Shown: piece by piece, positions 1-8,646 of the stretch | How the letters are laid out: each line of letters begins with the position of its first letter | How positions within the stretch are numbered: the first letter of the stretch is position 1 | Assembly (NCBI RefSeq): GCF_002222055.1 | Contig: NZ_MUGS01000006.1 | Location: forward strand, 86,701-150,700 | Source of the DNA: Flavobacterium araucananum | GTDB lineage: Bacteria; Bacteroidota; Bacteroidia; Flavobacteriales; Flavobacteriaceae | DNA length: 64,000 nt | Direction: 5' to 3' | Position numbers and translations under genes: made by a program | The notes under the pieces: generated by a model | Seen by the model: the letters and a program-made list of their open reading frames with translations, nothing else | Databases searched by the model: none | What the model was told of the DNA's origin: nothing

Positions 1-31
1 ATTAGTGAAATTCGTGTTTTAAACAAATCAA

Positions 32-574
32 TTAACGGTAAATATTTTGTCCTTTATTGGCTCTCCATATTTGTTCAAAATATTCAGCATCTTCTTTATT
101 ACGAGTGTGAACTCCTAATACAACATGACCATCTTTGATTCCGTCTTCATAAACTTTTGCTCGGTCTTCCGGAATTCCGGATCCTACAAGCGCCCCAATT
201 AATCCTCCAGTAATTCCTCCGGCACCAGCGCCAGCTAATCCTGCGGCAAGCGGACCAGCAATAATTAATCCTAATCCCGGAATAACCAGACTTGTTCCTA
301 AAGCAGCGATAACGCCCACAATAGCACCAATTGTTCCTCCTATGGCAGACCCTGTTCCAGCAGTTTCTGCTGCTTTTGTCCCTAATTCTGAATGATCATC
401 TTTATCTGAGTAATGTTTTTTTCTTGTTTCATCTGACATTATAAGATTGATTTCATCTTTTGTGTAACCTCTTTCGTTTAAAGTGCTATAAGCTCTTTCG
501 ATACTATCACGATCTGAAAACATTCCAGTCAATACTTCACGTTTAGTTCCATCAGGATTATGTAAATTTTCCAT
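32..574 (-). CDS. General stress protein 17M-like glycine-rich protein
   Basis: A 180-residue protein with three parts. Residues about 14-50 resemble the N-terminal domain of the general stress protein 17M/YflT family (GMFSDRDSIERAYSTL followed by a GYTKDEI turn). Residues about 68-135 are an Ala/Gly-rich hydrophobic stretch with GGTIGAIVG-type repeats that could form a membrane hairpin. The charged C-terminus (DGHVVLGVHTRN) resembles the second half of the stress domain. Such proteins are usually induced by general or salt stress, and their biochemical role is unknown. It starts at the only suitable ATG and stands alone, facing the window edge. The family call is from pattern memory and the function is not established. 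Confidence 0.7.
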   Translation of the reverse strand: MENLHNPDGTKREVLTGMFSDRDSIERAYSTLNERGYTKDEINLIMSDETRKKHYSDKDDHSELGTKAAETAGTGSAIGGTIGAIVGVIAALGTSLVIPGLGLIIAGPLAAGLAGAGAGGITGGLIGALVGSGIPEDRAKVYEDGIKDGHVVLGVHTRNKEDAEYFEQIWRANKGQNIYR

Positions 575-690
575 TTTATATATTGTTTAAATGTGAATTC
601 ATTTTCACTCTAACAAAGCTCGTTAAATAGATTAATTATCATTTACACAATTTATTACAATCATTACATAATGAAATTCTTGTTTTTTAC

Positions 691-730
691 AAAAATAAAA
701 AACCACAACAAATTTAATTTTGTTGTGGTT
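691..730 (-). terminator. Rho-independent terminator of the FKBP gene
   Basis: A 12-bp perfect stem (outer arms AACCACAACA and TGTTGTGGTT, 701-730) with a 6-nt loop is followed on the minus strand by a T-rich run (complement of 691-700). It lies 25 bases beyond the FKBP stop codon. Confidence 0.8.
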
Positions 731-755
731 CGTTTTATTGAAATTATAAGTATTG

Positions 756-1232
756 TTATTTGTTGACTTTGATTAGCTTAACATCAAAGATCAGTACAGA
801 ACCTCCGGGAATACCATTGTAATCAAAACTTCCGTAACCTAGATGAGAAGGAACCAGTAGAATTCCGCTTCCGCCTTCTTTAAAATAGGTAATACCTTCT
901 GTCCATCCTTTTATTACTTGGTTTAAGCCAAAAGAAAGTCCTGCTTCACTACTTTGATCAAATGTTTTTCAGTTGGTATAATATCCTTTATAGGCTACTG
1001 TAACATTTGAAGTTGATGAAGGTTGCGCTCCTGTTCCGGGCTCGTTAATTACATAATACAAACCAGAGTCGCTTTTTACAGCAGCTAATTTGTTTTTAGC
1101 AATATAATCGGTAATTTCTTTTTCGTTTTCAACAGTATAATCTGTTTTTTGAGGGACTGTGTTCTTTTCTTTATCACTATTGCAAGAGATAAATAGCGTT
1201 AAAGCCAGTAATGAAGTTAAAAGGTATTTCAT
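756..1232 (-). pseudogene. FKBP-type peptidyl-prolyl isomerase lipoprotein, interrupted by an in-frame TGA
   Basis: From the ATG at 1232 the frame encodes a lipoprotein signal (lipobox ending FISC, Cys17), a linker, and the start of an FKBP fold (VTVAYKGYYTN), then a TGA at 971-969. The same frame resumes without any shift as KTFDQSSEAGLSFGLNQVIK, then VPSHLGYGS and IPGGSVLIFDVKL, ending at TAA 756-758, which is 158 codons plus stop. Homologues have Gly at the stop position (YxTNGxxFD), so a single GGA to TGA change explains it. The first 87 residues alone lack most of the catalytic fold. The product would have been a surface or periplasmic prolyl isomerase. The stop may be a real nonsense mutation or a base-calling error. 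Reading it as selenocysteine is unlikely at a glycine position. Confidence 0.85.
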
Positions 1233-1270
1233 GATGTGTATTTTTTATAAGGGCTTGATATAAATAAAAT

Positions 1271-1304
1271 AGTTTTCAGTCACAGTCGTAGTTTTCAGTC
1301 TCGA
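1271..1304. repeat. CAGT-rich dispersed repeat, copy 1
   Basis: The stretch between the FKBP gene and the ABC-F gene contains AGTTTTCAGTCACAGTC followed by a second GTTTTCAGTCTC. The same words occur at 30621-30690 and 37401-37565. It is non-coding and lies just beyond the ABC-F stop codon. Confidence 0.55.
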
Positions 1305-1332
1305 TATCATATTCTAGAGCTAAAAACTAAAA

Positions 1333-3195
1333 TTACCCTTCAATCTTAGCAGAAAGCTCAAACCAACGTTCTTCTTTCTGGTCTATTTTATTGATGATGT
1401 TTTGCAATTCATTTGCTTTCTTTTCGATGTCAGCATCAGGAACTTTTCCGTCAGAGAATAATTGTTCTATTTTAGTTTTATCGATTTCTAAATCTTTAAT
1501 TTCTCTTTCTAGTTTCTGATATTCTTTTTGTTCGTTGAAAGTTAGATTTCCGGTTGGATTATTTTGTTTCCAGTCTTTCTTTTCGGCTTTGTTCTCTTCT
1601 TTTTGAGCCACATCGGCACTATCTTCATAAGCTCTGAAATCAGAATAATTTCCTGGGAAGTTTTCGATTTCACCTTTACCTCTAAAAATAAATAAGTGAT
1701 CAACAATTTTATCCATAAAATAACGGTCGTGAGAAACCACCAATAAACATCCGGGATAATCTAAAAGAAAACTTTCCAGAACGTTTAGCGTTACAATATC
1801 TAAATCGTTTGTTGGCTCATCGAGAATTAAAAAGTTAGGATTCTGAATTAAAACGGTACATAAATACAAGCGTTTTAATTCTCCACCGCTTAATTTTTCG
1901 ACGAAATCATATTGTTTTTTCGCATCAAAAAGAAAACGCTCCAGCAGTTGCGAAGCCGAAATCATACGGCCTTTTGCCAACGGTATAAATTCTCCGTATT
2001 CTTTGATAATATCAATAACTCTTTGTCCTGGTTTTGGATTGATTCCGGACTGTGTATAATAACCAATTTTTATTGTTTCACCTTTTACGACACGACCACT
2101 ATCTAAAGGAAGTGTCCCGGTAAGAAGATTTAAGAAAGTAGATTTTCCTGTTCCGTTTTTACCAATAATTCCGATACGTTCTCCACGTTGAAAATCGAAA
2201 CTAAAGTTATCCAGAATAACGTGATCTTTAAATTTTTTTGAAATTTTGTGAAGCTCGATAATTTTGCTTCCCATACGTTCCATATTAATTTCAAGCTCGA
2301 CTTTGTTTTCACGACGACGACTTTGTGCTTTTTCTTTAATTACATAAAAATCATCCTGACGTGATTTAGATTTTGTCGTTCTCGCTTTAGGCTGGCGGCG
2401 CATCCATTCTAACTCTTTGGTAAATAGATTTTTTGCTTTGTCGACACTAGCATTTTCAGAGGTAATTCGTTCTTCTTTTTTTTCTAAATAATACGAGTAA
2501 TTTCCTTTGTATTGGTATAATTTTCCGTTGTCAAGTTCTATTATTTCGTTACAAACACGTTCTAAAAAGAAACGGTCGTGTGTTACCATAAACAAGGTAA
2601 TATTTTCTTTGGCAAAATAACTTTCAAGCCATTCGATCATTTCAAGATCTAAGTGGTTGGTAGGCTCATCAAGAATCAATAAATCAGGACGATTGATTAA
2701 GATAATGGCCAATGAAAGACGCTTTTTTTGTCCTCCTGAAAGATTTTTTACTTTAAGTTTAAAATCTTCCAGCTTTAATTTGAATAGGATTTGTTTGTAT
2801 TGTGTTTCAAAATCCCACGCATTATGTTGGTCCATTCCGTCAAAAGCTTTTTGATATGCTTCTTCGTCATCAGGATTCTCAAGTGCTTTTTCGTATTTTT
2901 CTATAACTTTTAAAGTCTCATTATCTGAGGCAAAAATGCTTTCTTCGATAGTCAGCTCTTCCTGCAAGTTATTGTTTTGTGACAGAAATGACATTTTAAT
3001 ACCTTTTCTTAAAACTACCTGACCGGTATCCGGCTCGTCTAAACCGTTAATAATGCTCATAATGGTTGTTTTTCCAGAACCATTTTTGGCAATAAAAGCA
3101 ATTTTTTGGTCTTTATTAATTCCAAAAGAGATGTTGTCAAAAAGTGTTTTTTCGCCAAACGATTTGGATATGTTTTCTACAGATAGGTAATTCAT
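1333..3195 (-). CDS. ABC-F family ATP-binding protein (Uup-like)
   Basis: A 620-residue soluble protein with two ABC ATPase domains and no membrane segments, the ABC-F layout. Domain 1 has Walker A AKNGSGKTT (the first Gly is Ala), signature LSGGQKKR and Walker B LLILDEPTNHLD. Domain 2 has Walker A GKNGTGKST, signature LSGGELKR and Walker B FLILDEPTNDLD. They are joined by a basic, Arg-rich linker (residues about 255-300). The last 80 residues are charged and coiled-coil-like (KLEREIKDLEIDKTKIEQL), as in the DNA-binding tail of Uup. ABC-F proteins act on ribosomes or in DNA metabolism, and the tail favours Uup over EttA. It is monocistronic, with a promoter-like TATCTTTG about 95 bases upstream. 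Confidence 0.9.
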   Translation of the reverse strand: MNYLSVENISKSFGEKTLFDNISFGINKDQKIAFIAKNGSGKTTIMSIINGLDEPDTGQVVLRKGIKMSFLSQNNNLQEELTIEESIFASDNETLKVIEKYEKALENPDDEEAYQKAFDGMDQHNAWDFETQYKQILFKLKLEDFKLKVKNLSGGQKKRLSLAIILINRPDLLILDEPTNHLDLEMIEWLESYFAKENITLFMVTHDRFFLERVCNEIIELDNGKLYQYKGNYSYYLEKKEERITSENASVDKAKNLFTKELEWMRRQPKARTTKSKSRQDDFYVIKEKAQSRRRENKVELEINMERMGSKIIELHKISKKFKDHVILDNFSFDFQRGERIGIIGKNGTGKSTFLNLLTGTLPLDSGRVVKGETIKIGYYTQSGINPKPGQRVIDIIKEYGEFIPLAKGRMISASQLLERFLFDAKKQYDFVEKLSGGELKRLYLCTVLIQNPNFLILDEPTNDLDIVTLNVLESFLLDYPGCLLVVSHDRYFMDKIVDHLFIFRGKGEIENFPGNYSDFRAYEDSADVAQKEENKAEKKDWKQNNPTGNLTFNEQKEYQKLEREIKDLEIDKTKIEQLFSDGKVPDADIEKKANELQNIINKIDQKEERWFELSAKIEG

Positions 3196-3289
3196 GGGAA
3201 TTTGTAACTGAAAATCAGTTTTTTATTATTTTAAAATACGCAACTCAACTAGCCTATAAATTTTATAGAGGTTTCTAAAAAAGTTGCCG

Positions 3290-3297
3290 CAAAGATA
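3290..3297 (-). promoter_or_regulatory. -7 element (TATCTTTG) upstream of the ABC-F gene
   Basis: TATCTTTG on the minus strand matches the Bacteroidota -7 consensus TAnnTTTG. A TTTG lies 15 bases further upstream, which is slightly closer than the usual -33 spacing, so the -33 element is uncertain. Confidence 0.45.
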
Positions 3298-3634
3298 GCT
3301 TTTTGCTGCAAACAAAAAAAGTGCCTTTTAGGCGATTTGTTTTAGGAGGTTTTTAAGCAAACAAATCTGATTTGTTTGTTCTAATAACCGTGCAAAAACT
3401 TCTGGATTTATTTTATTATGATGTTTTAAAATAGACATAATATAAATATTTTATAAGTTTTTACTTATTTATTTGTATAAATTAACAGTATTTAGTTTTA
3501 AATGTTCTTATATTCGTTTTTCATTGCTTCAATACGAAGCGATTACGGGTTTCAAATTTCATATAAATCATTTGATGATGCTATGAGATTTAAGAAATAA
3601 GATTGGAGATAATAAGAACTAAAACTAACTGGCT
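3298..3634. other. Intergenic region between divergent ABC-F and TonB-receptor-like genes
   Basis: No open frame with coding character is visible here. It is AT-rich. It holds a short inverted repeat AACAAATC...ATTTGTT near 3359-3381 and presumably the promoter of the downstream receptor gene, but I find no perfect TAnnTTTG on the plus strand. Confidence 0.4.
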
Positions 3635-5938
3635 ATGTGGGGTAAGATTATTTATGGAATTATTGTCGCAAATATGATGTTTGCGGTAAATGGCTATTCG
3701 CAAGTAAAAAAGGATAGTATTGTACGGGTAGAAAAAGATAAAAAAGAAGTAAAACTAGTTAAGGAAGAAGCACAAAATATGATGCTTAATGCTTCTAATG
3801 ACAATGGACCCCGAAATGTAAATATTGGTTTACCCGCAAGTATTGGCGGTACTACCATATTAGAAAATGGTCTTCCGGTAGTGTACAATTGGTCAGGTCA
3901 AGGTCCTACAAGTGTTTGGCGAGCAGCATCGAGTTTTAGCAAATTTCAAGTGCAAACAGTTGGCGAAACAGCAATATTTATTGGAGATGTGGGAGTTTCG
4001 GTAAGTACATACAGCAATAGAGGAACAGAAAAACACGAGCAGAATATCGCATTTAACACCAATAGTTATGGGCTTTTAAGAGGAGATATAAGCTTTAGTG
4101 GTCCTCTAAAAAACAATTGGTATTATGCTGCAAGTGCATTCCTGAATTTTGATCCTGGGACTTTTAGATCTGATTTTACCGATTATTTTGATAAAACACA
4201 GATTTATAAAGGGGTAATCACCAAAAAGTATAATGGAGGTAAAGGCGAAATTTCGGTTCAGTATAAATTTGCTGATTCTAAATCAATTACTTCAAAAGTA
4301 AGTCCTTATGTCTATAATCTGGACGGAACAATAAGTCAGTTTGGGGATTTTAAAATAGGTAGAGATTCTTATTTAGAGCAAACAGGAAAGTCAACTATTA
4401 TTAATCCTATTACAGGACAAAGACAAACGCTGGACCAAATGAATGATATGGGGTCTACGACAAATGTAATTGATGTAATGGGGAAAAATACATTAGGTAA
4501 TGGAATGAAACTCGATTATATTGTTCGTTTTCAAAATGCTAAATCAGGACTATACAATCCGTACTATACGAATTTAGGAAAGATTGATGCTGCAAAAAAT
4601 CGCTTTGTTTATGCAGATAATCAAGATCAGGTATATCAGGGAGATTATGTACAGGGAGTAGCAATGCTGGCAACTCCAAAAATTTCTCAAAATACTATTA
4701 TGGGAAAATTTGATTTAAGTAAAAAAACAAAAAAACATCATTGGCTGGCAGGACTAAGCGACTATTACTATGATATCGATAATTATTATCAGACTACTTA
4801 TAATATGATTCAGGAAGTAGCAGCAAATCCTGCCAAGTTAATTACGCAAATAAAAGATGCCAATGGAAACTGGCAAAACGCAGCAGGAGTCGATGGTTAT
4901 GGAAACTCAGGTTACAACAGTGCCTTGCAATATTATACTGGAAAAGAAAATAAACTGGCACTTTATGCTACAGAAAAGTGGTCTGTAAACAAAAAAATAG
5001 ATCTTGATTTTGGAGCCCGGTTAGAATGGCAACGTATTGATGGTATGTGGTATCCTAAATCCAGCAGAGATGCAGCAAAGGCAGATGGTTTTTTGAATAA
5101 CCAAATCGATATGTCGAGAAGACAAAGTATTCAAAAAGATTGGTTTAATAAAGCTTTTACAGCAAGTTTTCTTCATAAAACATTTAGAAATGTTGGCTTT
5201 TTGGCAGATGTATCTTATACTGAAGTAGCAGGAAATCTAAGCAGTTATTCCGGAGCTGATGATCCAAAAGTTACTCCGTCACAAATTCCCGGAGCATCTG
5301 TAGGAACTTATTTTAACCATTCGCTAATAAGTTTGGTTTCTAAGATTACATACATACAACGTAACAATTTTAAAAATAACTCTTCTTTTCAGGGCGGACA
5401 CAAACAAACGATTACCTATGATATTCAAACCATAGGATGGACAACAGATATGGAGATAAAACCTTTTAAAGGGTTTAAATTTCATGCTTTGTTAACGCTT
5501 CAAAATCCGGAATATAAAAATTTTATCGTCGATTTAAGCGAAGTAGCTGCCGAAGGAAATAAAGTGTATGATTTTAGTGGCGGTACCGCCCGTAGTGTAT
5601 CAAAAGTTCTTGTAGAATTAGATCCTAGTTATTCTTATAAAAACTGGAGACTATGGGTGAGTACGCGCTACTTTAGTAAAGAAGCAGCAAATTATCCTAA
5701 TACTTTATTCTTTGCAAGTCGTTGGGAAACCTTTGGAGGAGTTGCTTGTAAACTGAATAAAAAAATAGATTTAAACCTTAATGTTGTCAACTTCCTGAAT
5801 CAAAAAGGAGCACAGGGATCTATTTCCGGAACAAATACAACATCTATAGAGCAAGCTCAGGCTTTTGATGGTAAACCATTAGTGGGGACTTATATTCGTC
5901 CTTTTACGGTAGAATTTGGAATAAAAGTAAAATTATAA
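3635..5938 (+). CDS. TonB-dependent receptor-like outer membrane protein with a short plug
   Basis: A 767-residue protein with a signal peptide (cleavage near NGYSQ, residue 23). A charged linker is followed by NASNDNGPRNVNIGLP and LENGLPVVYNWSG, which match the second half of the plug of a Bacteroidota receptor subfamily. The rest is barrel-like, with alternating aromatic strands (FNFDPGTFRSDFTDYFDK, YKNWRLWVSTRYFSKEAANY) and a C-terminal beta strand ending FGIKVKL. Fewer than about 130 residues precede the barrel, so the N-terminal half of a normal plug and an obvious TonB box are missing. No SusD partner is present. The next gene, 24 bases downstream, encodes a secreted histidine phosphatase, suggesting an operon. 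The substrate is unknown; uptake of something released by phosphatase action is a guess. Confidence 0.75.
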   Translation: MWGKIIYGIIVANMMFAVNGYSQVKKDSIVRVEKDKKEVKLVKEEAQNMMLNASNDNGPRNVNIGLPASIGGTTILENGLPVVYNWSGQGPTSVWRAASSFSKFQVQTVGETAIFIGDVGVSVSTYSNRGTEKHEQNIAFNTNSYGLLRGDISFSGPLKNNWYYAASAFLNFDPGTFRSDFTDYFDKTQIYKGVITKKYNGGKGEISVQYKFADSKSITSKVSPYVYNLDGTISQFGDFKIGRDSYLEQTGKSTIINPITGQRQTLDQMNDMGSTTNVIDVMGKNTLGNGMKLDYIVRFQNAKSGLYNPYYTNLGKIDAAKNRFVYADNQDQVYQGDYVQGVAMLATPKISQNTIMGKFDLSKKTKKHHWLAGLSDYYYDIDNYYQTTYNMIQEVAANPAKLITQIKDANGNWQNAAGVDGYGNSGYNSALQYYTGKENKLALYATEKWSVNKKIDLDFGARLEWQRIDGMWYPKSSRDAAKADGFLNNQIDMSRRQSIQKDWFNKAFTASFLHKTFRNVGFLADVSYTEVAGNLSSYSGADDPKVTPSQIPGASVGTYFNHSLISLVSKITYIQRNNFKNNSSFQGGHKQTITYDIQTIGWTTDMEIKPFKGFKFHALLTLQNPEYKNFIVDLSEVAAEGNKVYDFSGGTARSVSKVLVELDPSYSYKNWRLWVSTRYFSKEAANYPNTLFFASRWETFGGVACKLNKKIDLNLNVVNFLNQKGAQGSISGTNTTSIEQAQAFDGKPLVGTYIRPFTVEFGIKVKL

Positions 5939-5962
5939 TTATTAACAACAGAATCTATTATC

Positions 5963-6748
5963 ATGAAGACACACAAAATTATTTTAGTATTAGTTTTCTT
6001 TTTTGGAATAACTTTAGGTATTACAGCTCAAAAATCTAAAAAAGAACCAATTGCAGAAAACAAAATTGTTACTTTTTATATTGCTCGTCACGGAAAAACG
6101 ATGCTCAATACCCTTGACAGGGTGCAAGGCTGGTCTGACGCACCATTGACTCCGGAAGGAATTGAAGTAGCTCAATTTTTAGGCAGAGGTCTTAGAGGAA
6201 TTGACTTTAAAGCAGCTTATACAAGCGATTTAGGACGTGCCCGACAAACAGCAAATATTGTATTAACGACAAAAGGAGATAAAAAAATACCAATTACAGA
6301 AACAGAAGGATTGAGAGAAACGAATTTTGGAAGTTATGAAGGCGATTTGAATTCGAAAATGTGGGGAGATATAGCACTTTATCTGCATTATCAAAATACA
6401 GATGATCTTTTTGCAAATGTAAAAATGAAGGGAGTCAAAGAATCCTTGAAGGTGGTGAAAATACTCGATAAATTAAATATGGCCGAAGATTACGAAGAAG
6501 TACGAACACGTACTCAAAATACGCTCAAAACGATTGCCGAGAAAGAAGCAGCCAGTGGTGGAGGAAATATATTTATGGTAGGACACGGAATGTCGATTGG
6601 TATGATGCTATCGAATATAACCGGTGTAGAAGTAGCAACCTCGCATATGGCAAATGCTTCTGTATGTAAAGTAGTGTATGAGAATGGTAAATTTACTATT
6701 TTATCTTTTGGAGATATGAGTTATGTCGAAAAAGGAAAAATAAAATAA
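5963..6748 (+). CDS. Secreted histidine phosphatase (phosphoglycerate-mutase-like)
   Basis: A 261-residue protein with a signal peptide (MKTHKIILVLVFFFGITLGI, cleavage after TAQ). Residues 38-50 carry the histidine-phosphatase signature YIARHGKTMLN with phospho-acceptor His43. SDAPLTPEGIEVAQ and YTSDLGRARQTA follow, and the second catalytic His208 lies in MVGHGMS. This is the branch-1 phosphatase fold, and export suggests it dephosphorylates extracellular or periplasmic phosphate esters. It probably forms an operon with the receptor-like gene just upstream. Members of this superfamily include phytases and broad phosphomonoesterases, and the sequence does not decide between them. Confidence 0.85.
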   Translation: MKTHKIILVLVFFFGITLGITAQKSKKEPIAENKIVTFYIARHGKTMLNTLDRVQGWSDAPLTPEGIEVAQFLGRGLRGIDFKAAYTSDLGRARQTANIVLTTKGDKKIPITETEGLRETNFGSYEGDLNSKMWGDIALYLHYQNTDDLFANVKMKGVKESLKVVKILDKLNMAEDYEEVRTRTQNTLKTIAEKEAASGGGNIFMVGHGMSIGMMLSNITGVEVATSHMANASVCKVVYENGKFTILSFGDMSYVEKGKIK

Positions 6749-6773
6749 TACTAGTTCAAATAGATATTTTGTG

Positions 6774-6831
6774 CCATTAAGGAATTAAGAAAATTTAGGT
6801 TGAGATTTGACTAAACTTAATTTCTTAATGG
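6774..6831. terminator. Inverted repeat between convergent genes, probable bidirectional terminator
   Basis: Arms CCATTAAGGAATTAAG (6774-6789) and CTTAATTTCTTAATGG (6816-6831) pair with one mismatch around a 26-nt AT-rich centre. The right arm contains the stop codon of the minus-strand gene (6825-6827). A T-run follows on the plus strand. Confidence 0.55.
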
Positions 6832-7805
6832 TTTATTTTTTGATCTAAATAATTACTCAATATAGGCGTCAGGTCAAAAAAATGAATTTGCTGAGGTATA
6901 TTGATAATAGGTTTTCTAACCAAAGCTTCATTGGTCAAATAATAATGTAAGCCGTCCAGAGTGGCAATTCCTTCGATTTGATGAAAAGGAAGTTTAAGGT
7001 TGATTCTTCGTTTGTTTCCCGATAAAAAATCGTTGTTTTTATAATCGTATAAAAGATACAGGAACGGTTTGCCTACTTTAGAATAACCACAAAGAACAAT
7101 TAATTTGTTCGCCTCAAGATAGGTCGCGCCAGTTACCAGACCTTTTGTATCAAGAGTATTTTTTAATTGTGCAATATGGTTTCCGGATTTATTGGGTAAC
7201 GCATAAATGCTGGTTTTAGAAGTACTCCACTGTTTGGTAAACAAATAAATACTGTCTTTGGAAACGATAAAAGCTTCGCAATCAAAATTTGATGTATTTC
7301 CTTTCTCACCAGACCAATCAGTTTGATCAGAATAGTGAAAGGAAATTTTTTCAATAACAGGATTTTCTTGCGTTAAAGATTTTTTCTCCATTTTTAGAAT
7401 ATTTAAATCTGTTCTGTTCCCGGAATAATTATTACCAAAATCTCCAATATAGAGATAAGTACTGTCTTGAGCGATTTCTTCCCAATCGTGATTTGTGACT
7501 TTATCAAGCACAATTTTTTTTCTAATTTTTCCTATCGAATCCAGTCCATAAATAGTTTTGTCATGGTCGTCATTGTGCGTCCATAGCAAATTATCGAAAG
7601 CAATTAATCCGGAAGTTTCTTTAATAGAATCGCTTAGTTTTTTTGAATAGTGAGGTTTAATTCTGAGATTTTTATACGAACAACTTCCATCGTTTATTGT
7701 TGCGTTGGCATTATAATTTCCGGAATACGAATCTGTACACCCTGAGACTTGCGAATAGGTTGAAACAGTATATAGAAGTGTGAGAAAAAAAAGTGCTTTT
7801 TTCAT
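6825..7805 (-). CDS. Secreted protein with a GCTD repeat and propeller-like region
   Basis: A 326-residue protein with a signal peptide (cleavage near STYSQ). It has one Cys-containing module (GCTDSYSGNYN...INDGSCSY, residues 23-44), which is a common short repeat in secreted Bacteroidota proteins and may bind calcium. The remaining 280 residues show recurring strands such as SGLIAFDNLLWTHND, HDWEEIAQDSTYLYIGDFGN and FDCEAFIVSKDSIYLFTKQW, spaced like blades of a beta-propeller of the esterase-like/SdiA-regulated type. No enzymatic residues can be named. It is convergent with the phosphatase gene and otherwise alone. There is no type IX secretion C-terminal domain. Confidence 0.6.
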   Translation of the reverse strand: MKKALFFLTLLYTVSTYSQVSGCTDSYSGNYNANATINDGSCSYKNLRIKPHYSKKLSDSIKETSGLIAFDNLLWTHNDDHDKTIYGLDSIGKIRKKIVLDKVTNHDWEEIAQDSTYLYIGDFGNNYSGNRTDLNILKMEKKSLTQENPVIEKISFHYSDQTDWSGEKGNTSNFDCEAFIVSKDSIYLFTKQWSTSKTSIYALPNKSGNHIAQLKNTLDTKGLVTGATYLEANKLIVLCGYSKVGKPFLYLLYDYKNNDFLSGNKRRINLKLPFHQIEGIATLDGLHYYLTNEALVRKPIINIPQQIHFFDLTPILSNYLDQKINH

Positions 7806-8179
7806 GGGTAAAAATTCAATTTTTCTGATGTAAAAATAGCATTTTATTGGTCTTTTTTTTTACAAATTATGCGTTGTTTATTGCCTCGATATTTTCTGAT
7901 TTTAACAAAATTAAGGTTATAAGGGATACGTTTTTATTGTGTTAGAATAGGACATTTCTTTCTTTTTGACTTTTTGAACCCAATAACGTGTCTTACTTTT
8001 GCAAAAAAATAGAGGGCTCTTGATTGTGAATTTAAGTATATCTGTTTGATTTTTAATTGTTTGCAGTCTTGAATGACATTGTGCTCTTTTCTATTGTTTC
8101 TAGGTTCACTTTATGTGAGTTGGAGAAGCGAAGCTGTGTCCTGAATTAACTAATAATTTGCAAAAAATAATAATACGTT
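7806..8179. other. Intergenic region and long leader of the polysaccharide operon
   Basis: This stretch has no gene. It holds the promoter-like pair TTTG-N17-TACTTTTG (7973-8001) and about 170 bases of potential 5' leader before the first start codon. The leader is not coding. It contains short complementary words (GTTCAC...GTGAG around 8103-8120) but no strong terminator that I can see. Confidence 0.45.
7973..8001 (+). promoter_or_regulatory. Candidate promoter of the polysaccharide locus
   Basis: TTTG at 7973-7976 and TACTTTTG at 7994-8001 are separated by 17 bases, matching the Flavobacterium consensus TTG-N17-23-TAnnTTTG. It is the best promoter match ahead of the gene series starting at 8180. 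Confidence 0.65.
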
Positions 8180-8605
8180 ATGAAAATAGGAATTACATTT
8201 AGCGCTTTTGATTTACTTCATGCCGGGCATATCAAAATGCTGGAAGAAGCAAAACGTCATTGCGATTATTTAATTGTTGGTTTGCAAACAGATCCTACAT
8301 TAGACAGACCAGAAAAAAATAGCCCCACTCAAACTATTGTCGAAAGATACATTCAACTCAAGGGATGCAAGTTTGTAGATGAAATTGTTCCTTATGCTAC
8401 AGAGCGAGATTTAGAAGATATCTTACGTTCGTACAAAATAGATATTCGCATTCTGGGAGAGGAATATAAAGATAAAAATTTTACAGGACGTCTTTATTGC
8501 GAGCAAAAAGGGATTGTATTGTTTTTTAATGCCCGTGATCATCGATTTTCAAGCAGCGGACTTAGAAAGGAAGTGGCGGTTAGAGAGTTGACAAGGGTAA
8601 AATAG
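8180..8605 (+). CDS. TagD-like cytidylyltransferase family protein
   Basis: A 141-residue soluble nucleotidyltransferase. It has the HxGH signature (HAGH, residues 14-17), an N-terminal ITFSAFDLLHAGH strand-loop-helix, ERYIQLKGCKFVDEIVPYAT in the middle, and a C-terminal RFSSSGLR (122-129) that corresponds to the RTxGISTT-type triphosphate motif. The length matches glycerol-3-phosphate cytidylyltransferases (about 130-140 residues). The expected reaction is CTP plus a phospho-alcohol giving a CDP-alcohol and pyrophosphate. It is first in the polysaccharide gene series, with a second family member 41 bases downstream and then a dehydrogenase. The real acceptor (glycerol phosphate, another polyol phosphate, or an ATP-dependent reaction) cannot be read from the sequence. 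Confidence 0.8.
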   Translation: MKIGITFSAFDLLHAGHIKMLEEAKRHCDYLIVGLQTDPTLDRPEKNSPTQTIVERYIQLKGCKFVDEIVPYATERDLEDILRSYKIDIRILGEEYKDKNFTGRLYCEQKGIVLFFNARDHRFSSSGLRKEVAVRELTRVK

Positions 8606-8646
8606 AGGAATAACTTCTTAACTAATAAATTAATAAGCTAAAAACG

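Noticed and set aside
969..971. TGA as a selenocysteine codon in the FKBP gene
   Set aside because: Family members have Gly at this position, no SECIS-like hairpin is evident after the codon, and FKBPs are not selenoproteins. A nonsense change or read error is simpler.
8020..8179. Riboswitch or UpxY/NusG-type control in the polysaccharide leader
   Set aside because: No known aptamer pattern is recognisable and no NusG-like gene lies in the locus; it is kept only as an unexplained leader.
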